Positions 1-8,081 of a DNA stretch of 19,316 bases are shown here, piece by piece. How positions within the stretch are numbered: the first letter of the stretch is position 1; every line of letters starts with the position of its first letter. The DNA is from Paracoccaceae bacterium (GTDB taxonomy: Bacteria; Pseudomonadota; Alphaproteobacteria; Rhodobacterales; Rhodobacteraceae): the NCBI GenBank assembly GCA_002712045.1, contig PARX01000018.1, positions 7,456 through 26,771 of the forward strand, given 5' to 3'. The notes under the pieces are model-generated. The model was not told the origin of the DNA and ran no database searches. It worked only from the letters and a program-made list of their open reading frames with translations. Made by a program: the position numbers and the translations under genes.

Positions 1-2858
1 TAGGTGCAAAGATCTTTATCCTCATCTTGAATGGTATTATTTTTTACCAAATCGATGCCTAAAAAAAGACCCATTCCTCGTACGTCGCCAATTTGAGGAA
101 AGTTATTTTTTATTCCCCTTAAGCCAGTTAATAACCTATCTCCCATTTGCTTGGCATTTTCTTGTAAGCCTTCATCATCTACAATTTCTAAAACTTCATT
201 TCCAATCATACAGGACAATGTTGACCCACCAAAGGTCGAAAAAAACTCGGGGCCATCCGCAAAACTATCTGCAATTTCATTTGTTGTTACTACCACCCCA
301 ATAGGATGACCGTTTCCAATTGGCTTTCCTAAAACCACAATATCTGGCTCAACTTCTTGCTGTTCAAAGCCAAAATAATATTCACCCAATCGGCCAAGAC
401 CAGTTTGAACCTCATCAGCTATACATAGTCCTCCAGCGTTTCTAATATTCTTATAAACTTCCTGTAAGTAACCATGTGGGGGTATAATTTGACCAGCTAC
501 AGATGGAAAAGTTTCTGCTATAAATGCACCAACTTTCTTTTGTTTTTTCTCAAGGCGCTCTATTGCAGGATTTACTAAATTTCCGAATTTTCTACCACAG
601 TCAACATCATTACGCTTAAATTTTCCTCTAAAATCATCTGGCAAATCAACCAACTCAACCCAATCAACCTGGCCTACTCCTCCTACAGCATTAAATTTAT
701 ATGCCGAAATATCTATCGCACCGGTTGTGTTCCCATGATAGCCATGATCAAGGGTAACGATACCTTTTGATTTCGTATGGGCCCGCGCCAAACGGAGTGC
801 TAATTCATTTGCCTCTGAGCCAGAATTTACAAAAAAACATACATCAAATTTTTTAGTAAATTTTGATAAAATCTTTTTAGCAAAAGCTGTTTGAATCGGA
901 TGAAGATAACGGGTATTTGTATTTACTCTATGCATCTGTTTAGCAGCGACTTCTTGAATGCGTGGATGCGAATGACCAACATGAGGAACATTATTGTATG
1001 CATCCAAATAAGGCCGACCCCATTCATCAAATAAATGATGCTTCCAGCCTCGCGTTACCAATATCGGATCATTATAAGAGATAGAGAGATTACTACTGAA
1101 AAAAGATTTTCGATCACTCAAAACCTCATCTTTTACGACAGGTTCATAATGAGTCAGTGAATCTGGTAAATTTAGCAATGCTGCTGGATTTGGACATAAT
1201 GCATTCCAAAGATACATTTCATCTGGGCTTCCCACACCTGGCCAATCTTTTTCAATTCCATCTGTCATAAGTGCTAATTGAAAGTGTAGATGTGGAGCCC
1301 AACCGCCATTCTTTTGATTACTACCTAAATTGCAAAAAACCATTCCCGATTGGATTAAATCACCGACCTTTAATTGTTTAAGAAACTTAGGATCAAGATG
1401 CCCATAGAGGGTATAGAATAAATCACCTCTGGGAGTTTCATGTTCAAGAATAATTACTCCCCCATAATCTAAATGTTGCGTTCTATTTTCCGCAACGACG
1501 ACTTTACCGTTAAGAGGAGCTCGAATTTCAAGGTCAGCCGGTCCAAAAATGTCGATACCAAGATGCACTGTTCTACGATCAGACGCTTTCCATGGTCCAT
1601 TTCGGAAAGCGGGTTCAGTATAAATCAGTCTTGGCTCATTATAATATCCAATCCAAAAACCATCTTTTGCAATTATGTCTGAGCCAACCTCTAAAGCTTC
1701 TTCTAATGGCAACGAAAAAGGATTTCGCGGCCAAGAGGAGTTTTCAACTGATAAAGAACCCATTGGCACTGAGTTTAAATCAAAATCAAAAATCTGCGCA
1801 AAAGACCCTCGAGCCTCTTCTAAATAACTCAATATCCGATCTGCGCCATCAACTACTGGCAAGCCACAGGTACTTCGGAGTCGAGCAGCAATAAATTTAG
1901 AATTTTCGGATCGACGCTCTAAAAACTTCCATGCCGACGCTTGTGAAACTGTAATATATGGATCATCGGGGTTTTCTTTTGACATTAAAGTAGAATTAAC
2001 AACACTCACGACCAATCGCATTCTCAACAAAGGCCAAATCAAATCTAATTCATCCGCCTTAAGCGGAGAATTATCATTATAACCATATATCAAAGAAGTT
2101 AGGGCTGCTTCAGGTCGGTCATGGTCTAGAACAATATAAGCTGCCGCGATAGCTAAATTGCAGACACGAGGGCAGCGGCACATATCTCCAAAATCTAAGA
2201 GGCCTGAAATGATTGGCTGATCCTTTAATCCCCCAGTTACTAGGATATTATGGTCATTAATATCTCCGTGTATTGCTTGAAAAGACTGATCTCTTAATTT
2301 GGGTAATATATTTTTGTACTCTTCCAAGATATCTTGAAGAATGACTTTTCGAGATAAATCTTCAATCAAATCAATATGCTTTTCCACCCAATAGGCTTCA
2401 ATCAAGTTCCATTTTAAAGATCTATTTAGAAAGTTATGTTCAAAAGATTCTAATGCATCATCGCATTTAGCGATCATACGACCCAATTCTTTTACTAGAT
2501 TTAAATTCTTTCTTTTGAACTCTACATATTTCTGCCCAGGCAGCTTTTTGATCAACCATAATAAACGATTATTTCCAAATTCATCCTTACAGCGAATAAA
2601 CTCCTTTCCTGAAATGGTTTGAATAATATTGGGAAAGGGTAATTTTAGCTCTATTGATTTTAAGTGGTTTATCGCTTGAATTTGCATATCAACAAACTCT
2701 TGCAAACAATCCTCTCTCATTATTTTGAGTACATATTGTTTACCATCATTTGATTTTACCAAAATATTTAAATCATACTCACCATCCAATAAGCTTAGAT
2801 TGGAGCTCACACCCCAATATTTTTTCAAAATATTCTGCCAGAATACAAAATTCATCAT
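1..2858 (-). CDS. APH-type kinase / M23 peptidase-like / class III aminotransferase fusion protein (3' end off the window)
   Basis: I translated this open frame by hand from the ATG at 2858 to the left edge (952 codons, no stop); the C-terminus is missing. Three domains are visible. Residues ~1-340 form a choline/aminoglycoside-kinase fold with the catalytic HGDxxxxN motif (H197, D199, N204) and a DFG-like metal-binding motif (D222). Residues ~390-560 form an M23/LytM-like domain with HxxxD (H432, D436) and HLH (H523, H525), so the zinc ligands are intact. Residues ~586 onward form a class III PLP aminotransferase with a VNSGSEAN motif and the Schiff-base lysine K845 in LGKPIGNGHP. The kinase and aminotransferase parts resemble the hydroxylysine kinase and ethanolamine/hydroxylysine-phosphate phospho-lyase families. 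The inferred role is phosphorylation of an amino alcohol followed by PLP-dependent ammonia/phosphate elimination. No signal peptide is visible, so the M23 part is probably cytoplasmic and its role is unknown. The Shine-Dalgarno is weak. An alternative start is the adjacent ATG at 2855. Domain calls are firm; substrate is unknown. Confidence 0.88.
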   Translation of the reverse strand, partial: MMNFVFWQNILKKYWGVSSNLSLLDGEYDLNILVKSNDGKQYVLKIMREDCLQEFVDMQIQAINHLKSIELKLPFPNIIQTISGKEFIRCKDEFGNNRLLWLIKKLPGQKYVEFKRKNLNLVKELGRMIAKCDDALESFEHNFLNRSLKWNLIEAYWVEKHIDLIEDLSRKVILQDILEEYKNILPKLRDQSFQAIHGDINDHNILVTGGLKDQPIISGLLDFGDMCRCPRVCNLAIAAAYIVLDHDRPEAALTSLIYGYNDNSPLKADELDLIWPLLRMRLVVSVVNSTLMSKENPDDPYITVSQASAWKFLERRSENSKFIAARLRSTCGLPVVDGADRILSYLEEARGSFAQIFDFDLNSVPMGSLSVENSSWPRNPFSLPLEEALEVGSDIIAKDGFWIGYYNEPRLIYTEPAFRNGPWKASDRRTVHLGIDIFGPADLEIRAPLNGKVVVAENRTQHLDYGGVIILEHETPRGDLFYTLYGHLDPKFLKQLKVGDLIQSGMVFCNLGSNQKNGGWAPHLHFQLALMTDGIEKDWPGVGSPDEMYLWNALCPNPAALLNLPDSLTHYEPVVKDEVLSDRKSFFSSNLSISYNDPILVTRGWKHHLFDEWGRPYLDAYNNVPHVGHSHPRIQEVAAKQMHRVNTNTRYLHPIQTAFAKKILSKFTKKFDVCFFVNSGSEANELALRLARAHTKSKGIVTLDHGYHGNTTGAIDISAYKFNAVGGVGQVDWVELVDLPDDFRGKFKRNDVDCGRKFGNLVNPAIERLEKKQKKVGAFIAETFPSVAGQIIPPHGYLQEVYKNIRNAGGLCIADEVQTGLGRLGEYYFGFEQQEVEPDIVVLGKPIGNGHPIGVVVTTNEIADSFADGPEFFSTFGGSTLSCMIGNEVLEIVDDEGLQENAKQMGDRLLTGLRGIKNNFPQIGDVRGMGLFLGIDLVKNNTIQDEDKDLCT

Positions 2859-3021
2859 AAGTTCTTTTTACAATATATATGAAAGCTCACGTATTTAGTA
2901 GAAATCTTAAATTATCAAGTCCATTAATTTATTTAATGAGTTCCCTTTGAGAAATATAAATTTGATGATTTAAGGTGTTTTGATAGTTACGCATTCTCCG
3001 ACCTATCTCTTATATTTTTCC

Positions 3022-4029
3022 TCAGATTGTTCTTTTGTGCATTTCGCGTTTTCTACGTCTCGTAATTTCTAAACCTTCATCAGTTCCATCATGAAATGTT
3101 CCAAATAATTTGTCCCAGTGTGTCTCAATCGAGCCATAGTTACATTCATAATACCTATGATGAAGTTGATGAAAAAAATCGCCCATCGCTATTTTATTTT
3201 TATCACGGACCATAATACTCTCGAAACCAGAATGATTAGTTATAGCACTGATGACCTGAGATAATTGAAAAAATAAAACATGTATTGGGTGTGATGCTAT
3301 CACCAAATGAATTAGAACTGAGCTAAGCCAAAGGACATGCTCTATTGGATGCATCGAATTACCTGACCATGGTCCGATATTGGTATTACGGTGATGAACC
3401 ACATGGGCTATTCTGTACAGCGGAGGCCAATGAAGCGCCCGATGAATCCAGTAAAAAGCGAAAGCCTGCCAGAATGGCAGCAGAAAAAATAAAGCTACAA
3501 ACCAAACGCGATTATCAGAGAAATCAAACATAAAACCATAACCGTTAGCAAAACCCCACATTATAATAATTTCATACATAGACCAAACCGTAACGCCGCT
3601 CGCTAAACTCCAAAACATATTATCCCATACCTGATTTTTAAAACTGAATAGACTGTTATTTTTCTTAAGATCTTTAGCGTCAAATTTTAACAATTTTTGT
3701 TGTTTAGAAAAAGTATATAAATACAGATGAGCACCACCTGCTACTAAACACATAATCATAAAATTTCTAAAATATATTTCTGCCATCCATCCAATCTCGA
3801 GTGTTTTGCAACGCTCAAGTGCAGGGGCTGCAAAAACCCAAATAAAAATAGCAAGGCAGACAAGTAATCCTCGCTCAGTAATGGGAAACCATCTTTCTAT
3901 AAGCCAACGAATGATATGTTTTGGATCAGGTGGCCAATTGAAATACGGCGCCGTTTTAATAGGTAAGTCAGGCGTATAATTCCATGTTGGATTATTGATT
4001 TTTGATCCTGGTTCTTTACCTTTTTCCAT
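3022..4029 (-). CDS. Sterol desaturase / fatty acid hydroxylase family membrane protein
   Basis: This is a di-iron membrane hydroxylase of the sterol desaturase family. About 335 residues include several hydrophobic segments (around 53-70, 85-105, 140-165 and 175-200). The family's histidine clusters are all present: HRALH near residue 200, HVVHH about ten residues later, HPIEH, and HQLHH near residue 285 followed by the usual YYECNYG context. These ligate two irons that activate O2 for C-H hydroxylation or desaturation of a lipid substrate. I chose the ATG at 4029 because GAGAG lies about 9 bases upstream. A TTG at 4044 would extend it by five residues but would include that Shine-Dalgarno inside the gene. 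It points away from the tryptophan operon and is followed 163 bases later by the kinase/aminotransferase fusion, so the two might be co-transcribed. The family is certain; the substrate is not known. Confidence 0.85.
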   Translation of the reverse strand: MEKGKEPGSKINNPTWNYTPDLPIKTAPYFNWPPDPKHIIRWLIERWFPITERGLLVCLAIFIWVFAAPALERCKTLEIGWMAEIYFRNFMIMCLVAGGAHLYLYTFSKQQKLLKFDAKDLKKNNSLFSFKNQVWDNMFWSLASGVTVWSMYEIIIMWGFANGYGFMFDFSDNRVWFVALFFLLPFWQAFAFYWIHRALHWPPLYRIAHVVHHRNTNIGPWSGNSMHPIEHVLWLSSVLIHLVIASHPIHVLFFQLSQVISAITNHSGFESIMVRDKNKIAMGDFFHQLHHRYYECNYGSIETHWDKLFGTFHDGTDEGLEITRRRKREMHKRTI

Positions 4030-4140
4030 CAAAAAAACTCTCAATTTTAAGTAAATTATTTTATGAAGAGTGTTAAATTAAAAATAAATGAAATCAATAA
4101 ATAAAAATAAAAATTATTAAACCTTAACCCTGCTTAAACT

Positions 4141-4146
4141 TTGACA
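4141..4146 (+). promoter_or_regulatory. Putative -35 element of the tryptophan/kynurenine operon
   Basis: A perfect TTGACA hexamer lies 67 bases upstream of the kynureninase start. No good -10 hexamer sits 16-18 bases downstream: only weak TTAATG/TAATGA at 4164-4170, which falls inside the inverted repeats. A promoter with a strong -35 and a poor -10 overlapped by an operator would suit activator or repressor control. The -35 match is seen directly; promoter function is inferred. Confidence 0.45.
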
Positions 4147-4162
4147 ATCGTAGATATTCATT

Positions 4163-4189
4163 GTTAATGACCATTAACCTATTAATGGT
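4163..4189. promoter_or_regulatory. Overlapping inverted repeats, candidate operator for the kynurenine operon
   Basis: Two perfect inverted repeats share a middle arm. At 4163-4178, GTTAATG and CATTAAC are separated by AC. At 4170-4189, ACCATTAA and TTAATGGT are separated by CCTA. The result is three alternating copies of a TTAATGG/CCATTAA half-site within 27 bases, 24 bases before the kynureninase ATG and over the likely -10 region. This is the arrangement expected of a dimeric regulator binding cooperatively. No regulator gene is adjacent in this operon; the nearest is the MarR-type gene at 12881-13369, whose own upstream repeats are different in sequence. Confidence 0.55.
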
Positions 4190-4212
4190 ATTGCAAACAA
4201 ATTGGGAAAAAA

Positions 4213-5496
4213 ATGAGCAGTAAAAATAATAATTTAGACATACCAGAAAATGCTAAAATATCACAGGAAATTGTAAAATTACTTGATGAAAAAGATCCCT
4301 TAGCAACTCAAGCAGATAAATTTAAATTACCAAAAGATCTAATATACTTGGATGGCAATTCGTTAGGTGCTATGCCAAAATCTGTTCCGAGTTATGTAGA
4401 AGATGCCCTATTAGATGGATGGTCGACGCAACTCATTCGAAGTTGGAATAATAAAGGGTGGCATAATTTACCATTCACACTCGCGGATCGCCTAGCACCT
4501 ATTATGGGTGCAAAAAAAGGCGAAGTCCTGTTGGTGGATTCTACTTCATTAAATTTATTTAAAACACTAGTAGCTGCACTTAAAATGCGGGCTGACCGAG
4601 TAAATATTATATCAGACAAAACTAATTTTCCCTCTGATATTCACATAATACAAGGTGTCTTAGATAATTTCTTCCCAGATAAAAAATTAAAACTATCAGG
4701 ATCAAGTGATGAAGAAACTATATCTTTAATTGACAGTAAAACCGCTGTCGTAACACTAACACACGTCGATTATAAAACTGGCAAAATAAGAGATATGCAA
4801 AAAATTACAAAGGCAGCTCATGATAATGGGGCTTTAATAATTTGGGATTTATCTCACTCTGTTGGTGCCCTCCCAATAGACCTAAACCATTGCGAAGTAG
4901 ACTTTGCTGTGGGCTGTTCATATAAATACTTGAATGGTGGGCACGGCGCTCCAGCATATCTTTTTGTTGCACAGCGGCATTTAGAAGAATCACAAAACAC
5001 TCTTACAGGTTGGATGGGGCATGCTTCGCCCTTCGGATTTGACATAAATTACGAACCCTCAAAAACCATAGAAAAGTTTCGATGTGGAACACCAGCAATA
5101 TTATCCTATCTCGCATTGGAAAAAAGTTTAGATATATTTGAAACAATTGACTTTGGACAGCTACGAAAGAAATCTCAGAACTTAACCCAATTATTCATGC
5201 AGTTAATTGAAGAAAATTGTAGCGATTATGGGATAAAAATTATCACTCCAAGAGATCCAGAGATAAGAGGTAGTCAGGTTTCAGTAACAAATGAAAATAG
5301 TTGGGAAATAATGCAAGCACTCATCGAACACAATGTCGTGGGAGATTTTAGGGCTCCAAATATTATGAGATTTGGTTTTACCCCATTATATACTTCATAT
5401 GAAAATGTATGGAATGCCGTAAAGATTTTACAAAAAATACTAGACACAGGCATCTGGAAAGAAGAAAAATATGCCACAAGAAAGCTAGTAACATAA
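4213..5496 (+). CDS. kynU: Kynureninase
   Basis: Kynureninase is a PLP enzyme that splits L-kynurenine into anthranilate and alanine (or 3-hydroxykynurenine into 3-hydroxyanthranilate and alanine). The 427 residues match the family length. Diagnostic segments include YLDGNSLGAMPK near residue 45, the SWNNKGWHNLPF stretch near residue 77, the cofactor-binding IWDLSHSVGALPIDL near 212-226, and CSYKYLNGGHGAP with the Schiff-base lysine at K238. A GGGA ribosome-binding sequence precedes the ATG by about 7 bases. It is the first gene of a six-gene plus-strand operon behind the inverted repeats at 4163-4189. The rest of the operon supplies enzymes before and after it in the tryptophan kynurenine route, which makes the assignment secure. 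Whether the natural substrate is kynurenine or 3-hydroxykynurenine depends on what the next gene hydroxylates. Confidence 0.95.
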   Translation: MSSKNNNLDIPENAKISQEIVKLLDEKDPLATQADKFKLPKDLIYLDGNSLGAMPKSVPSYVEDALLDGWSTQLIRSWNNKGWHNLPFTLADRLAPIMGAKKGEVLLVDSTSLNLFKTLVAALKMRADRVNIISDKTNFPSDIHIIQGVLDNFFPDKKLKLSGSSDEETISLIDSKTAVVTLTHVDYKTGKIRDMQKITKAAHDNGALIIWDLSHSVGALPIDLNHCEVDFAVGCSYKYLNGGHGAPAYLFVAQRHLEESQNTLTGWMGHASPFGFDINYEPSKTIEKFRCGTPAILSYLALEKSLDIFETIDFGQLRKKSQNLTQLFMQLIEENCSDYGIKIITPRDPEIRGSQVSVTNENSWEIMQALIEHNVVGDFRAPNIMRFGFTPLYTSYENVWNAVKILQKILDTGIWKEEKYATRKLVT

Positions 5497-5539
5497 TTGC
5501 ACTAAACAGAGCTTACCCAATGGGTATATTAGAGGTCAT

Positions 5540-7105
5540 ATGAACGCCCCAGAAAAAATTTTAGAAGGGAAAAATCGACCATTCACGGGTAAAGAATATA
5601 TTAAGTCCCTCCAAGATGACCGTGAAATCTACATTTATGGAAAACGAGTTAGTGATGTCACCCAACATCCTGCCTTCCGCAATTCCGTATATTCTATTTC
5701 AAGATTATATGACGCTCTTCACGATAAAAAAACTAAGAGCGTGCTCACGACAAAAACTGACACAGGTTCAAACGGATATACGCATAAATTTTTTAAATAT
5801 GCTAGAAGTGGGGAAGATCTATTCAAACAACGTGACGCTATCGCTGAGTGGGCAAAAATGTCGTTTGGCTGGATGGGTAGAACGCCTGATTATAAAGCAA
5901 GTTTTACCAACACTCTTGGTGCCAATGCTGAATTTTACGGTAAATTCTCCCAAAATGCTCGCAACTGGTATAAAAGAACGCAAGAATCTGTTGCATTTGT
6001 TAATCACGCGCTCGTAAATCCTCCAATCGATCGGCACAAAATAGCTGATGATGTCAAAGATGTGTATATCTCGGTTGATAGGGAAACTGATGCCGGCATT
6101 TATGTTTCTGGTGCTAAAGTCGTAGCCACATCTTCTGCCCTAACACACTATAATTTTTTAGGGCAAAATATGGCTGCAGATATAAATGATAAATCGATGG
6201 CCGTTATGTTCATGGCAGATATGAGAACGCCAGGTATCAAATTAATCTGTCGGCCTTCGTATGAACTAAACGCTGCTGCCACAGGTTCCCCTTTTGACTA
6301 TCCGTTAACAAGTCGTTTTGATGAAAATGACGCTATATTCATATTTGATAATGCATTTATTCCTTGGGAAAATGTTTTCGTTTACCAAGATATTGAGATG
6401 CTAAAAGCTTTTTATCCAAAATCAGGATTTGTGAATGGGTACACATTTCAAGGAGCCACACGGATGTCGGTAAAAATGGACTTCATGGTTGGTTTATTAA
6501 GCAAAGCTCTTAAGGCCACGGGGAATGAAAGTTTTAGAGGGGTTCAAGTATTGCTAGGTGAAGTAGTAGGATGGCGAAACCTTTTTTGGTCAATGACTAA
6601 TGCAATGGCTGGAGCACCAGATAAATGGTCAGGAGACGCGGTATTGCCGAACTCTCAAGCTGCCTCGGCGTACCGTATTTTTTCAACTGAAGCTTACCCA
6701 CAAATAAAGGCAATTATTGAAAAGATCGTAGCTTCAGGCCTTATCTATTTACCGTCAAGTAAGAAGGATTTTGAAAACCCTGAAATAGACAAATATTTAA
6801 GTCGTTACGTACGGGGATCAAATGGTATTGGCCATCGCGAAAGAATAAAACTTATGAAGCTTTTATGGGATGCTATTGGAACAGAATTTGGCGGTCGGCA
6901 CGAGCTTTATGAGCGTAATTATGCAGGAAATCACGAACTTATTAGAATGTCGGCTTTATTCGCAGCCAATAATTCTGGTGACATGAGTAAGATGGAGTCT
7001 TTTGCTCAAGCATGTATGGACGAATACGATGAAACAGGTTGGAAAGATTCCGGATATTTTAATGGTGATGACATTTCAATTATTAAGGATGAAAACAAAT
7101 GGTAA
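5540..7105 (+). CDS. HpaB-family FADH2-dependent aromatic monooxygenase, probable anthranilate 3-monooxygenase
   Basis: This is the oxygenase component of a two-component flavin monooxygenase of the 4-hydroxyphenylacetate 3-hydroxylase (HpaB) family, 521 residues, the usual length. GRTPDYKAS near residue 113, SRFDENDAIFIFDNAFIPWENVF near residue 264 and the GSNGIGHRERIKL region near residue 431 are family hallmarks. R114, Y118 and H156 match, with identical spacing, the HpaB active-site Arg/Tyr/His (R100, Y104, H142 in the Thermus enzyme, from memory). It lies between kynureninase and 3-hydroxyanthranilate dioxygenase, where a ring-3 hydroxylation is needed and no kynurenine 3-monooxygenase is present. 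FAD-dependent anthranilate 3-monooxygenases of this family are known from Geobacillus. I therefore infer anthranilate to 3-hydroxyanthranilate; kynurenine as substrate remains possible. The partner flavin reductase is not in the window. Family confidence is very high, substrate about 0.65. Confidence 0.9.
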   Translation: MNAPEKILEGKNRPFTGKEYIKSLQDDREIYIYGKRVSDVTQHPAFRNSVYSISRLYDALHDKKTKSVLTTKTDTGSNGYTHKFFKYARSGEDLFKQRDAIAEWAKMSFGWMGRTPDYKASFTNTLGANAEFYGKFSQNARNWYKRTQESVAFVNHALVNPPIDRHKIADDVKDVYISVDRETDAGIYVSGAKVVATSSALTHYNFLGQNMAADINDKSMAVMFMADMRTPGIKLICRPSYELNAAATGSPFDYPLTSRFDENDAIFIFDNAFIPWENVFVYQDIEMLKAFYPKSGFVNGYTFQGATRMSVKMDFMVGLLSKALKATGNESFRGVQVLLGEVVGWRNLFWSMTNAMAGAPDKWSGDAVLPNSQAASAYRIFSTEAYPQIKAIIEKIVASGLIYLPSSKKDFENPEIDKYLSRYVRGSNGIGHRERIKLMKLLWDAIGTEFGGRHELYERNYAGNHELIRMSALFAANNSGDMSKMESFAQACMDEYDETGWKDSGYFNGDDISIIKDENKW

Positions 7106-7515
7106 CAACCTCCAAAACTTTAAGTGATAAAGCAAAACCAAGAGGGAAATATCCACACATAAAACGTGCTGGTAGCTTCCTCTTTGTTTCTGGTGCGTCT
7201 TCTCGTCGAAAAGATGGCAGTTTTCGTGGGGCAGAGCAGGATGAGATGGGGAATGTCAGCCTAGATATCAAAGAACAAACACGAGCGGTTATTGAAAATA
7301 TCTCTGATATATTAAAATCAGAGGGCTCAAGTTTAGATGATGTTGTCGATTTAACAACTTTTCTTGTTAATATGAATGATTTCAAAGGGTACAATGAGGC
7401 ATATGCTGAATACTTTACTGAAAATGGCCCGGCGCGTACCACAGTCGCGGCGCATCAGTTACCACACCCTTTAATTTTAATTGAAATAAAAGTAACAGCA
7501 TTCGTACCAGCTTAA
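7099..7515 (+). CDS. RidA-superfamily protein, probable 2-aminomuconate deaminase
   Basis: This 138-residue protein belongs to the RidA/YjgF superfamily, in the subgroup found in nitrobenzoate and kynurenine pathways as 2-aminomuconate deaminase (NbaF/AmnD type). The segments GKYPHIKRAGSFLFVSG (16-32), VENISDILKSEGSSLDDVVD and TTFLVNMNDFKGYNEAYAEYF are typical of that subgroup. The superfamily's active-site Arg (R113 in PARTTVA) and Glu (E129 in LILIEIK) are kept. The start overlaps the end of the monooxygenase gene by 7 bases with AAGGATG as ribosome-binding site, implying translational coupling. The inferred job is hydrolysis of 2-aminomuconate to 2-oxohexenedioate (4-oxalocrotonate) and ammonia. 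A broader enamine/imine clean-up role, for example on 2-amino-3-carboxymuconate semialdehyde, is an alternative since the enzymes that would make 2-aminomuconate are not in the window. Confidence 0.85.
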   Translation: MVTTSKTLSDKAKPRGKYPHIKRAGSFLFVSGASSRRKDGSFRGAEQDEMGNVSLDIKEQTRAVIENISDILKSEGSSLDDVVDLTTFLVNMNDFKGYNEAYAEYFTENGPARTTVAAHQLPHPLILIEIKVTAFVPA

Positions 7516-7545
7516 CTTATATTTTACAGTTAGGAGTTTCATTTT

Positions 7546-8067
7546 ATGTTAGCACCATTCAACCTACAAAATTGGGTAAAAGATAATAAAGATAAATTCA
7601 CCCCACCAATTGGAAATCACCAACTGTATAAAGAGCAATGGGAAAATCTTTTGATAATGGTTATTGGAGGTGAAAACTATCGGCCTGATTATCATGATGA
7701 TCCTGGAGAAGAATTATTTTATCAGGTTACTGGTGACTTAACCTTAAAAATAATTGACCCAATTTCAAAAAAGCGGAGTGAAGTTATTGTGAAGGAAGGT
7801 GAGTTATTTTTGTTACCATCTCACATACGTCATTCGCCCCAAAGAGCTGAGGGAACAGTTGGACTAGTCATTGAAAGATTTAGGCAACCAGGTGAAATTG
7901 ATGCCTTAGAATGGTACGATGATGATGGAAATTTAGAGTTCCGTGGAGAGTTTGAAATTAAGAATATAGAGACTGATTTAAAAAAAGTACAATTAGGTTG
8001 GCAAAAATGGGTAAAAGATCCAGATAGGGTAATTCCTAAATTCTGGCGAGTTGGTGATCCCATTTAA
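7546..8067 (+). CDS. nbaC: 3-hydroxyanthranilate 3,4-dioxygenase, without the rubredoxin-like second iron site
   Basis: This cupin extradiol dioxygenase opens the ring of 3-hydroxyanthranilate to give 2-amino-3-carboxymuconate semialdehyde. The 173 residues equal the bacterial family length. The non-heme Fe(II) ligands are present as H50 and E56 in YHDDPGEELFYQ and H96 in PSHIRHSPQR. The substrate-binding residues R46, R100 and E110 are also in place, as is the usual N-terminal PFNLQNW and PPIGNHQ context. The oddity is at the C-terminus: the enzymes best studied in Cupriavidus/Pseudomonas carry two CxxC pairs there that hold a second iron. Here the equivalent segment reads EWYDDDGNLEF, and the whole protein contains no cysteine. 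A TTAGGAG ribosome-binding site lies about 8 bases upstream of the ATG. Position in the operon agrees with the function. Confidence 0.95.
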   Translation: MLAPFNLQNWVKDNKDKFTPPIGNHQLYKEQWENLLIMVIGGENYRPDYHDDPGEELFYQVTGDLTLKIIDPISKKRSEVIVKEGELFLLPSHIRHSPQRAEGTVGLVIERFRQPGEIDALEWYDDDGNLEFRGEFEIKNIETDLKKVQLGWQKWVKDPDRVIPKFWRVGDPI

Positions 8068-8081
8068 AGGACGTCTTGTTT

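Noticed and set aside
1473..1894. Two plus-strand open frames opposite the large fusion protein.
   Set aside because: They lie antisense to well-conserved M23-domain coding sequence and show no recognisable protein features.
5540..7105. Calling this gene 4-hydroxyphenylacetate 3-monooxygenase (hpaB) outright.
   Set aside because: The family match is firm, but nothing of the homoprotocatechuate pathway is nearby and the neighbours all belong to tryptophan degradation, so the family name was kept and anthranilate proposed as the substrate.
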